A stretch of DNA of 24,416 nucleotides from Candidatus Heimdallarchaeota archaeon LC_2. GTDB taxonomy: Archaea; Asgardarchaeota; Heimdallarchaeia; Heimdallarchaeales; Kariarchaeaceae. Each line of letters opens with the position of its first letter. Positions within the stretch are counted from its first letter, which is position 1. The translations under genes and the position numbers were made by a program. Positions 1 to 6,552 of the stretch are shown piece after piece. The stretch is from contig MDVR01000028.1 in assembly GCA_001940725.1 (NCBI GenBank), positions 1 through 24,416 on the forward strand, in the 5' to 3' direction. The notes below the pieces were generated by a model. It had not been told where the DNA came from. It was given only the letters and a program-made list of their open reading frames with translations, and did no database searches.

Positions 1-1
1 A

Positions 2-193
2 ACTAACAAAATGAACCATGGTGCCTTGCAAGCAATGGTAATTAGAGGAGATGATGGATTTACAATTTTAGGTACAGCAGGAGATCATATATTAATTGGT
101 GCATCAAAAGAAATTCATTCAGTAGGAATTACACTTAATACAATTAGAGATTATGCAGCACCATTACAGCAAATTCTAAGCGGAAGAAGATAA
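2..193 (+). CDS. C-terminal part of a Roadblock/LC7-like protein (partial)
   Basis: The reading frame is open to the left edge of the window, so only the last 63 or so residues are visible. They alternate hydrophobic strand and helix segments: AMVIRGDDGFTILGTAGDHI, then ILIGASKEIHSVGITLNTIR, then a helix ending in LQQIL. This order (two strands with a short turn, a third strand, then an amphipathic C-terminal helix) resembles the second half of the Roadblock/LC7 fold, small dimeric partners of Ras-like GTPases that are numerous in Asgard archaea. No catalytic residues are expected in that family. The ATG at 11 is an internal methionine rather than a convincing start, because codons before it (T-N-K) are in frame and no ribosome binding site is seen. 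It converges with the NAD kinase gene 22 bases further on. The assignment is by fold pattern only; another small alpha/beta protein cannot be excluded. Confidence 0.5.
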   Translation, partial: TNKMNHGALQAMVIRGDDGFTILGTAGDHILIGASKEIHSVGITLNTIRDYAAPLQQILSGRR

Positions 194-214
194 ATTATTG
201 AAATAATTAATGTA

Positions 215-1150
215 TTACTTAACATCAGGTTGTTTAGTTAGTTTCAAAGTTTTATCAACAATCGATTCACTATGGAGAAATACAAAAGGGATTGAATCTG
301 ACGAATCAATCTCCAATTCACGAGTTCCGAGTCCCACAATCCTCCCGTCAACCAATACTCGTGATCCATAAGCAATTTCTAGGGTTGAAGTAGGATCTAA
401 GTCCTCATCAAGTCCTAACTGCTTACGTCTTTTTTGATAAATATTCAATGTGTTTTTATTAATGATTGTGTTTTTTAATTTAAATTGTATTTTTATCGGC
501 TTTCTTGATAAAGTGAAATTTGCGGCAGAATGAATACCACCAGCGAAAATGAGTTCTACTGAATCTTCATCCAAATTAATTTGACCTTTGTAAGAAAGAC
601 CCCAACCGGTTGAACCAAGACTTGTTGTAATCATAGCCCCATCAGCCATTGTAGTAGTAATTGGATGATATCCTTCATCATTATGTTGGATAGATACTGT
701 AAATTGTCCTAAATGTGGTGAACTCATTAAAAATATCTCATTAACAGCCACATATGTTTGTTCACAAATTGTGGATTTCAAAATTGTTCGATTGCGAATG
801 TGAAATTTATTGTTGAGAAGATCTGTGAATCCGATTTTAAATCGTTCTTCTTCTAAATCCATTTGTTTAAGAAATCCGACTGATTGTGGCCTTACAACTG
901 GGATAATTGGTTTGAGAGGTTTAACAGTTCCATATTTTTGAAAAAATATACCAACTAACCAAGCCACGGATCCATCGCCACCGATGGTTAAAATGAAGTC
1001 ACACTTCTCTAATATTGTAAAATCCTCTAAAACATCAGTGAAATCATAGATTTTTGTGTTCGGAGATAATTCATTAATCAATTTTTCAATTAATTGATAT
1101 TCATCACTATCACTCGAACTTATACAAAGACCCTTGATTTCAATTTGCAT
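215..1150 (-). CDS. nadK: NAD kinase (ATP-NAD kinase)
   Basis: This 311-residue cytosolic enzyme is predicted to phosphorylate NAD to NADP at the 2' hydroxyl of the adenosine ribose. The diagnostic GGDG motif of the NAD kinase/diacylglycerol kinase superfamily is at residues 57-60 (LTIGGDGSVAWL), followed by the conserved Asn-Glu pair at 137-138 (VAVNEIF). The segment ADGAMITTSLGSTGWGLS around 169-186 corresponds to the family's second nucleotide-binding motif with the GSTG turn. Length fits archaeal members. The ATG start follows an AT-rich TATA-like element at about 1179-1190 (minus strand), which would give a leader of roughly ten bases. It stands alone, tail to tail with the partial gene at the left edge. 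NADP made here could serve the NADP-type dehydrogenase of the citrate operon, but that link is only inference. Some archaeal NAD kinases use polyphosphate as well as ATP; the sequence does not settle which. Confidence 0.88.
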   Translation of the reverse strand: MQIEIKGLCISSSDSDEYQLIEKLINELSPNTKIYDFTDVLEDFTILEKCDFILTIGGDGSVAWLVGIFFQKYGTVKPLKPIIPVVRPQSVGFLKQMDLEEERFKIGFTDLLNNKFHIRNRTILKSTICEQTYVAVNEIFLMSSPHLGQFTVSIQHNDEGYHPITTTMADGAMITTSLGSTGWGLSYKGQINLDEDSVELIFAGGIHSAANFTLSRKPIKIQFKLKNTIINKNTLNIYQKRRKQLGLDEDLDPTSTLEIAYGSRVLVDGRIVGLGTRELEIDSSDSIPFVFLHSESIVDKTLKLTKQPDVK

Positions 1151-1364
1151 AATTAATCGTGTGTTACTGTAAAAATTGCATAATAAAATGATAACGAAAT
1201 ATCAATAAGTGTTTGATGAGTTAATAAATTTCTCATTGTTTATTTCTCAGATATTATGGTATGATCATTTTTGTATATACATTTTCTTATTTCATAAAAA
1301 ATGATTACTTCACCTTCTGCAACCCTATATCTGATGTCGCCATCACTTTCCCTTTTCTGTTTTT

Positions 1365-1680
1365 ATACAATAAAGGTTCAATTGAAATAGGTTCTGTTCA
1401 ATTTGAACGGTGCTTCCTTCTGCTTCTCATCCTGCTGGGATCATCAAAGTCAGTTTTCCCATGATCTTTAACTACTGGCAGATCATTTTCAGTCCGTAAA
1501 CTGAGTACCAGCATTCCTGAATTAACAGGGTAGGACACCCTTTTGGTTTTCGGTACGCTTCTCGCTTTTCCGGTCTTCTTCTTTTCAGAAGAAGCGACAG
1601 GTAGACACTTACCTAGTCCTCTTACACCTTATTTACAAAGGTAGTAAGTTGTAAGTCTACAATCTTTAGATTGCAACTCC
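1365..1680 (-). ncRNA. Candidate structured RNA, possibly RNase P RNA
   Basis: The gap between the NAD kinase and korB genes holds no credible gene. Its middle (about 1400-1640) is roughly 45-48% G+C, far above the flanks. Read on the minus strand it is purine-rich and full of short hairpins: arms 1624-1650 (CTTAC/GTAAG plus ACCTT/AAGGT), CTTCTT/AAGAAG, CCTG/CAGG, TCAGT/ACTGA and ATGATCT/AGATCAT. A TATA-like CTATAAATA (1700-1708) would start transcription near 1680. Segments that resemble RNase P RNA conserved regions occur in the expected order: GAGGACTAGG (1612-1621), ACTGAAAATGATCTGCC (1477-1493), an AGG-TGA-rich stretch ending AAGCACC (1409-1433), and ACAGAACCTA (1388-1397). TAGGT and ACCTA could form part of P4. 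I could not locate CR-IV or a convincing P1/P2, so RNase P RNA is the leading guess only. SRP RNA was considered but lacks the helix 8 GGAA/AGCA core. Ends are approximate. Confidence 0.4.
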
Positions 1681-1699
1681 TAACATTATATGATTTGAT

Positions 1700-1708
1700 T
1701 ATTTATAG
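1700..1708 (-). promoter_or_regulatory. TATA box for the candidate structured RNA
   Basis: On the minus strand the sequence reads CTATAAATA, a good archaeal TATA element, about 25 bases upstream of the G-rich start (GGAGTTGC) of the proposed RNA. It lies downstream of the korB stop, so it is not needed for a protein gene on that strand. Confidence 0.4.
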
Positions 1709-1776
1709 TACTGAAGCTAAATTTCAATAATTTGCTCGATGTATTTACAAAAATGACCATGTACAATTAATAATTC

Positions 1777-2667
1777 TTACCTAAGCTCTTCAAATATACT
1801 TTCAACATCTATATCCTGAGCTTTAAATCCCAATGGTTCGTTTACTACAATATTGTCCCTCGCAACAGGATCTAAATCATGCAAAGAAGGAAATTGGTTT
1901 TGATAAAATATGCCAATAGGTATTTTATCCCCCCACTCTTGAGATTTCGCAAATGCATCACCGATATTTGTTTCATCGTGATCGATTTCATCTAATTTGT
2001 AAACACGTTCCTTAAACCAGTCAAATGTATTTAATTTGTTAAAGGTAACACAGGGACTTAGTACATCGATAAAGGCGAAACCTTTATGTTTCATTGCAAT
2101 TTTAATTATTTTTCTCATATGTTTACTATCTCCTGCAAACACTCGAGCTACAAAAGTAGAACCTGCACCTAAAGCTAATGAAATTGGATTAATTGGGCGT
2201 ACATCGACACCTTCGGGTGTAAGCATAGTTATATGACCTGTTTGAGATGTTGGTGATGCTTGTCCAAGCGTTAATCCATAAATCTGATTATTCATAACCA
2301 TATATGTAAGATCAACATTTTTTCTAACAGTGTGAACAAAATGCCCAACGCCAATTCCATAACCATCACCATCTCCCCCAACAACAATAACTTTGAGTTT
2401 TGGATTAGCTAGCTTAACCCCAGTAGCCATTGGAAGCGCTCTGCCATGAAGAGAATGCACCCCATATGCCGTGGTCCAATGTGGAAAAGATGAAGAACAA
2501 CCGATTCCACTTACCATAACGACTTCACTAGGTTTAAAATCAAATTCAGATAAAACCTTTGTAGTTGCTGATAAAAGACCATAATCCCCGCAACCAGGAC
2601 ACCAATTCGGTTTTACAGGTCCCTTGAAAGATTTAGAAATGTTCACTCTATTTGCTATGCTGACCAT
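1777..2667 (-). CDS. korB: 2-oxoacid:ferredoxin oxidoreductase beta subunit (2-oxoglutarate type)
   Basis: This 296-residue beta subunit binds thiamine diphosphate and one [4Fe-4S] cluster, and interconverts a 2-oxoacid plus CoA with acyl-CoA, CO2 and reduced ferredoxin. The cluster cysteines are visible: C23 and C26 in WCPGCGDYG, C57 in GIGCSSSFPHW and C206 in LSPCVTFN. The ThDP/Mg site is the GDGDGYGIG motif at about 98-106 with NNQIYGLT at 126-133. The extra N-terminal GCGDYG and the PTSQTGH segment match the archaeal two-subunit (ab) enzymes. The ATG is preceded by a strong ribosome binding site (AGGTGGG) and a TATA-like element. Its partner korA lies 9 kb away on the same strand, with the whole citrate operon between them, so the pair is split but frames that operon. 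2-Oxoglutarate is the likely substrate from context; enzymes of this type can also take pyruvate or 2-oxobutyrate. Confidence 0.88.
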   Translation of the reverse strand: MVSIANRVNISKSFKGPVKPNWCPGCGDYGLLSATTKVLSEFDFKPSEVVMVSGIGCSSSFPHWTTAYGVHSLHGRALPMATGVKLANPKLKVIVVGGDGDGYGIGVGHFVHTVRKNVDLTYMVMNNQIYGLTLGQASPTSQTGHITMLTPEGVDVRPINPISLALGAGSTFVARVFAGDSKHMRKIIKIAMKHKGFAFIDVLSPCVTFNKLNTFDWFKERVYKLDEIDHDETNIGDAFAKSQEWGDKIPIGIFYQNQFPSLHDLDPVARDNIVVNEPLGFKAQDIDVESIFEELR

Positions 2668-3012
2668 GAAATTCCCACCTAATTATTAAATAACAATAAT
2701 TTAGTCCATTTTTAAAGAAATTAATAATGAACAATTCCTCATCAACATTCTAGAATATAAATGATCACATTTGGGTTTTTAAGCCGTTCTCGAATTCTTT
2801 CTAATACGATAACAATTACTACAGAGCATCTTAACAAATCATTTGAATACAATGAAAGAAAACCCACTCAAAACTATAGATTAGATATTTTTATGAGAAG
2901 GTGATAACTATTAAAAAGTGAGTAATCGATGAAGTGCAGTACTTTTGATAGACTTATTTATTCTTAATGAAGACAGATTTTGAGTCTAGAATACTAAATT
3001 CGAGGATTATTC
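2668..3012. promoter_or_regulatory. Divergent promoter region between korB and the citrate operon
   Basis: This 345-base AT-rich gap has no credible gene. For korB (minus strand) it holds CTTTAAAAATGG at 2706-2717 as a TATA candidate and the ribosome binding site AGGTGGG just ahead of the ATG. For the plus-strand operon it holds CTTATTTA near 2953-2960 as a weak TATA candidate, and GAGG at 3002-3005 placed 7 bases before the ATG at 3013. Sharing one regulatory region would allow korB and the operon to be controlled together; no clear operator repeat is seen. Confidence 0.45.
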
Positions 3013-3573
3013 ATGAATATACCCACTCTTTTCCCTGAAATTGAAGAAATTAATAATATTGAATTACAAACAAAAGTGATCAAATCATTAGAAAAAGCCA
3101 TAACACTTGGTGGATGGTCAGAGGAAGATCTCAAAATGGTGCCATTTACACTCTTAATTCCAGAATTGGTGCAAAGCGATAATGTGCCACTCATTACAAT
3201 TGTTGATCATCTTCGTGCGGTAACCCAGCTTTGTATGCATACTTATGAGAAATATGAATCATTTGGTTTAGCTGATAATTTAAATAGAGATGAGCTAATT
3301 GCTGGTGGTCTACTCCATGATGTTGGAAAATTTGTAGAATACGAAAGAAATTCTGAATCTAAAATTGTTCAAACCGCAGCCGGTAAAATCATTCGACATC
3401 CAGCGCAAGGTTTAGAGTTAGTTTATGAGTTTGATTTACCCCTTTCGGTAAAACAATCTATTGTATTCCATAGTAAAGAAGGAGATAAAATTAATCGATT
3501 ACCCGAAGTGGAAATTGTTCATAGATGTGATTTTCTATGTTTTGCTCCGATAAAGAAGTTTTATGAAAATTGA
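3013..3573 (+). CDS. HD-domain phosphohydrolase-like protein
   Basis: This is a 186-residue soluble protein with an HD metal-dependent phosphohydrolase fold. The metal-binding set is visible in order: H66 (DHLRAV), H102-D103 (LLHDVGK), H129 (IRHPAQG), H153 (FHSKEGD) and D173 (HRCDF). The family hydrolyses phosphate esters, often of nucleotides or signalling nucleotides. Nothing in the sequence shows the substrate. It is the first gene of a seven-gene operon; its stop codon lies 11 bases before the start of the dehydrogenase gene and overlaps that gene's ribosome binding site, so the two are probably translationally coupled. Its place in the lead suggests a housekeeping or regulatory role for the citrate module, such as removal of a damaged or signalling nucleotide, which is speculation. 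The ATG with GAGG at 3002-3005 is a convincing start. Confidence 0.75.
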   Translation: MNIPTLFPEIEEINNIELQTKVIKSLEKAITLGGWSEEDLKMVPFTLLIPELVQSDNVPLITIVDHLRAVTQLCMHTYEKYESFGLADNLNRDELIAGGLLHDVGKFVEYERNSESKIVQTAAGKIIRHPAQGLELVYEFDLPLSVKQSIVFHSKEGDKINRLPEVEIVHRCDFLCFAPIKKFYEN

Positions 3574-3584
3574 AGGGTGATATA

Positions 3585-4724
3585 ATGAGTAAATACAATA
3601 TAGCAATACTACCTGGTGATGGAATAGGAAAAGATGTGGTAGATGCCACAATTCGAGTTTTTGATGCCATTGGTTTCAGTGAAAAAGCTGATTTCAGTTG
3701 GGGAGATATTGGTTGGGAATTTTGGTGTAAAGAGGGTAATCCTCTTCCAGATAGAACCATTGAATTGTTGAAAAACACAGATTGTGCTTTATTTGGTGCC
3801 ATAACTTCTAAACCAAAAGAAGAAGCAGATTTAGAATTAAGCTCAAATCTTAAGGAAAAAGGATTAGTGTATTTTAGTCCTATTGTAAAATTAAGACAAA
3901 TGTTTGATTTATATATTAATCAACGCCCCTGTAAAGCATATCCAAATAATCCAATCAATTTTCAAGATAATATTGATCTTATCGTATTCAGAGAAAATAC
4001 GGAAGGGTTGTATGTGGGTATAGAATGGCATCCTGTTCCTCAAGAAGTAATGTCCACATTTATTAAAAATCACCCAAAAGCTAAGCGATTTGAGAATGTT
4101 TCTTTGGATGATATCGCAATTTCTACACGTATATTTACACGTGATGGTGTTAGAAGAATATTAAAGAGTAGTATGGATTATGCTAAAGAATTTGGATATA
4201 CAACTGTCACAGTTGTAGAGAAACCCAATGTTATCAGAGAAACTAGTGGATTAATGATTCGAGAAGCTCGTAAACTGATAAAAGAATATGAAGGTATTGA
4301 ATTATGGGAAACTAATATTGATGCGATGACAATGTGGTTAGTAAAAAATCCAGAGAATTATGGGGTTATGGTCTCATCTAACATGTTTGGTGATATTATT
4401 TCTGATTTAGCTGCCCAATTGATTGGAGGTTTAGGTTTTGCTTCTTCAGGAAATCTTGGTAAAGATTTTGCAGTATTTGAACCAACTCATGGATCTGCAC
4501 CCAAATATGTTGGCATGAACAAAGTAAATCCTATTGCATGTATTCTTGCTGGTAAAATGATGCTTGACTGGTTAGGTGAAAAAGAAATGGCCTCATTAGT
4601 GGATAAAGCTATTGCAGAAGTAATCAGTGAAGGTAAGGCACGAACCTATGATATGGGTGGAGATACTACCACCTCTGATATGGCAGATGCCATATGTAAG
4701 AAAATAGAAAAATTGAAACTTTAA
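3585..4724 (+). CDS. Isocitrate/isopropylmalate dehydrogenase-family enzyme, probably isocitrate dehydrogenase
   Basis: This 379-residue enzyme belongs to the beta-decarboxylating dehydrogenases. By context it is an isocitrate dehydrogenase converting isocitrate to 2-oxoglutarate, or the reverse. The ATG at 3585 follows GGGTGAT and is preferred over an in-frame TTG at 3570. Conserved residues are R104, R114, R136 (FRENTEGLYVG), Y143, K213 (VVEKPN), D246, D270 and D274 (NMFGDIISD). The cofactor region HGSAPKYVGMNKVNP carries K307, Y308 and V314, matching the NADP-specific E. coli enzyme, with Y355 also kept but G359 where that enzyme has arginine. The substrate loop is SPIVKLR, as in archaeal LeuB/AksF, and has I100 where isocitrate enzymes have asparagine. 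The C-terminal GGDTTT is also LeuB/homoisocitrate-like. So the cofactor is probably NADP and the substrate is likely isocitrate, but homoisocitrate or 3-isopropylmalate cannot be excluded. No gene symbol is given because of this. Confidence 0.8.
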   Translation: MSKYNIAILPGDGIGKDVVDATIRVFDAIGFSEKADFSWGDIGWEFWCKEGNPLPDRTIELLKNTDCALFGAITSKPKEEADLELSSNLKEKGLVYFSPIVKLRQMFDLYINQRPCKAYPNNPINFQDNIDLIVFRENTEGLYVGIEWHPVPQEVMSTFIKNHPKAKRFENVSLDDIAISTRIFTRDGVRRILKSSMDYAKEFGYTTVTVVEKPNVIRETSGLMIREARKLIKEYEGIELWETNIDAMTMWLVKNPENYGVMVSSNMFGDIISDLAAQLIGGLGFASSGNLGKDFAVFEPTHGSAPKYVGMNKVNPIACILAGKMMLDWLGEKEMASLVDKAIAEVISEGKARTYDMGGDTTTSDMADAICKKIEKLKL

Positions 4725-4761
4725 ATATAATTTAAAGTTAAAATAATGGTAAACGGTTTAT

Positions 4762-6030
4762 ATGACAGGATATACACTAATTGAGAAAATTATTAAGAAT
4801 CATTCAGAAGCATCTGGTGATGAAATTTTCCCAGATAATATTGTCTGGGTGAATCTTGATCTTGTAACTGCTAGGGATTACGCAGGTCCGCAGGTAATTG
4901 ATTTGTTCGAAAATAATTATCAAAATTCTAAGACATTTGATGCTGATAAAATTATATTTACTCCGGATTGTTATCCTTTTGGCAATGATCCAAAACATGC
5001 AATTGATCAAGAGAAGTTGAGAGTATTTACAAAAAAACATAATATTAAACTTACGGATCTTGGATCAGGTATAGGATCTCATTTGCTTTTTAAAAAAGGG
5101 TATAGCAAACCTGGAGATATAGTAATTGGAGCTGATAGCCATTATAATCTTTTAGGGGCTCTAGGAATACTAGGCTTGGGAGCAGGAGATGTTATGCTTG
5201 CTTTTGCTCTGAAAACAGGTAAATATTGGATAAAGATTCCTGAAACAGTGAAAGTGAATCTTAAAGGAGACTATAAATGGCCTACTACAGCCAAGGATTT
5301 AGCATTGTTCGTGTTGAAAGAATTACATGATTTCGGGATCACCGGTAAAGCAGTAGAATTTTATGGCGAAATATTTTCAAAATTAACGATTGATGAAAGA
5401 GTTACTCTATGTTCACTAATAACTGAGGCAACTGGATTAATTGGGATTGTTCCACCTGATGAAATAACTGAAAAATATTATAAAGAAAATCAAATATCCT
5501 ATGATTCAATAAGAGCAGATGTAGATGCAAAATACTCATCTGAATTCACAATTGATATTCAAGATTTGGATCTATATATTGCATGTCCCCCACATCCGCA
5601 TAATGTAAAACCCATAGATGAAGTGATTGGAACAGAAATTAATTCAGTCATAATTGGATCATGTACAAATGGTAGTACAAGTGATATTCACGAGGCTGTC
5701 AAAATATTGAAAAATAAGGAAGTCAATCCAAACGTCCGATTTGCAATAATTCCAGCAACTAGAAGTGATTTTATTGACATTAACAAAGATGGATCAATGA
5801 TTAGTTTACTTGATTCTGGAGGTAATTTCTTTGGAACTGGATGTTCAACATGTGCTAAGGGGCAGTATGGTCTAACTGGTGGTACCACCACCATAACCTT
5901 GACTACTGGAAATCGAAACACACAAGGAAAAATCGGGCCTGGAGATGTGTATCTTGCAAGTCCTGTTGTCGCTGCAGCGACTGCATTGAATGGTAAAATA
6001 TCAAGGCCAACAATTGATAGAGGAGTTTAA
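4762..6030 (+). CDS. Aconitase/LeuC-superfamily large subunit, divergent active site
   Basis: This 422-residue protein corresponds to the three cluster-binding domains of two-subunit hydro-lyases such as isopropylmalate isomerase and homoaconitase. The three [4Fe-4S] ligands are present: C301 (GSCTNGS), C361 and C364 (GCSTCAKG). Several residues that serve the reaction in aconitase are altered. The Asp-His pair is D69-C70 (PDCYPF), the GEGICHQ motif reads GSGIGSH (histidine position now S106, with H107 next to it), and the DSHTxT loop reads DSHYNL. The DSH core itself (125-127) is kept. It is 38 bases after the dehydrogenase gene and 4 bases before its small subunit, so they form one enzyme. 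The substrate therefore probably differs from citrate/isocitrate; a related hydroxy-di- or tricarboxylate is likely. The large-subunit fold is clear, while the exact reaction is unknown. Confidence 0.8.
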   Translation: MTGYTLIEKIIKNHSEASGDEIFPDNIVWVNLDLVTARDYAGPQVIDLFENNYQNSKTFDADKIIFTPDCYPFGNDPKHAIDQEKLRVFTKKHNIKLTDLGSGIGSHLLFKKGYSKPGDIVIGADSHYNLLGALGILGLGAGDVMLAFALKTGKYWIKIPETVKVNLKGDYKWPTTAKDLALFVLKELHDFGITGKAVEFYGEIFSKLTIDERVTLCSLITEATGLIGIVPPDEITEKYYKENQISYDSIRADVDAKYSSEFTIDIQDLDLYIACPPHPHNVKPIDEVIGTEINSVIIGSCTNGSTSDIHEAVKILKNKEVNPNVRFAIIPATRSDFIDINKDGSMISLLDSGGNFFGTGCSTCAKGQYGLTGGTTTITLTTGNRNTQGKIGPGDVYLASPVVAAATALNGKISRPTIDRGV

Positions 6031-6034
6031 GATA

Positions 6035-6541
6035 ATGAGTATTAAAAATCTAAAAGGTTTAGCTAAATGCGTAAGAGTTGATGATATTGATACAGATAAT
6101 ATTTTTCATGCTTCTCTTTTAACTATCCATGACCCTGAGAAGATTAAACCTCATATATTTGGTAATTTAAAAAATTATGAGGATTTTGGAAAAGAAGACA
6201 ATGAAAATAAAATACTTATTGTTGGAAAAAATTTTGGTAAAGGATCAACTAGACAACAAGCTGTTACAGGATTTCTTGCACACAAAATACAAATTATAAT
6301 TGGTGAATCGTTTGGTCCAATTTATTATAGTAATGCGGTGAATGCGGGACTATTATTGATAGAAATAAATGATTTTTCCAATTTTGAAGTGAAGAATGAT
6401 GATCAATTAGAATTAGACATTCTAAATACAAAACTCAAGAACTTATCAACTAATGAAGTAATTGAATGCAAAATTATTCCAAAACCAGTTATAGATATAA
6501 TTCAAGCAGGAGGTCTGCTTGAATTCGGTAAAAAAATATGA
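6035..6541 (+). CDS. Aconitase/LeuD-superfamily small (swivel) subunit
   Basis: This is the 168-residue swivel domain that closes over the active site of the preceding large subunit. The ATG at 6035 is chosen because GAGGAG sits 9 bases upstream, inside the end of the previous gene; an in-frame ATG at 5990 would overlap that gene and has no such site. The hallmark DDIDTDNI is at 16-23. The substrate-specificity loop right after it reads SLLTIHDP, with threonine where homoaconitases have arginine and none of the YLRT/YLVY-type loop sequences of characterised enzymes. The catalytic GSSREH motif reads GSTRQQ (70-75), keeping R73 but replacing Glu-His. GESFGPIYYSNAVNAGL follows the family pattern. 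These changes match those in the large subunit, so the pair has drifted together to a different or unusual substrate. Confidence 0.8.
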   Translation: MSIKNLKGLAKCVRVDDIDTDNIFHASLLTIHDPEKIKPHIFGNLKNYEDFGKEDNENKILIVGKNFGKGSTRQQAVTGFLAHKIQIIIGESFGPIYYSNAVNAGLLLIEINDFSNFEVKNDDQLELDILNTKLKNLSTNEVIECKIIPKPVIDIIQAGGLLEFGKKI

Positions 6542-6552
6542 GTGGATAAAAT

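Noticed and set aside
1261..1464. 67-codon plus-strand open frame in the gap between NAD kinase and korB
   Set aside because: It overlaps the proposed structured RNA, has no ribosome binding site, and its translation is a hydrophobic and cysteine-rich mixture typical of non-coding AT-rich DNA.
1365..1680. SRP RNA as the identity of the structured region
   Set aside because: No helix 8 core (GGAA loop followed by AGCA) and no long pairing between the 5' and 3' halves could be found.
1758..1772. CATGTACAATTAATA occurs here and again at 13849-13863
   Set aside because: A 15-base exact match is not unexpected in 24 kb of strongly AT-biased sequence, and the first copy lies downstream of korB rather than at a promoter.
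3570..3584. TTG start five codons upstream of the dehydrogenase ATG
   Set aside because: It would overlap the HD gene's end and place the ribosome binding site inside the gene; the ATG at 3585 has GGGTGAT at suitable spacing.
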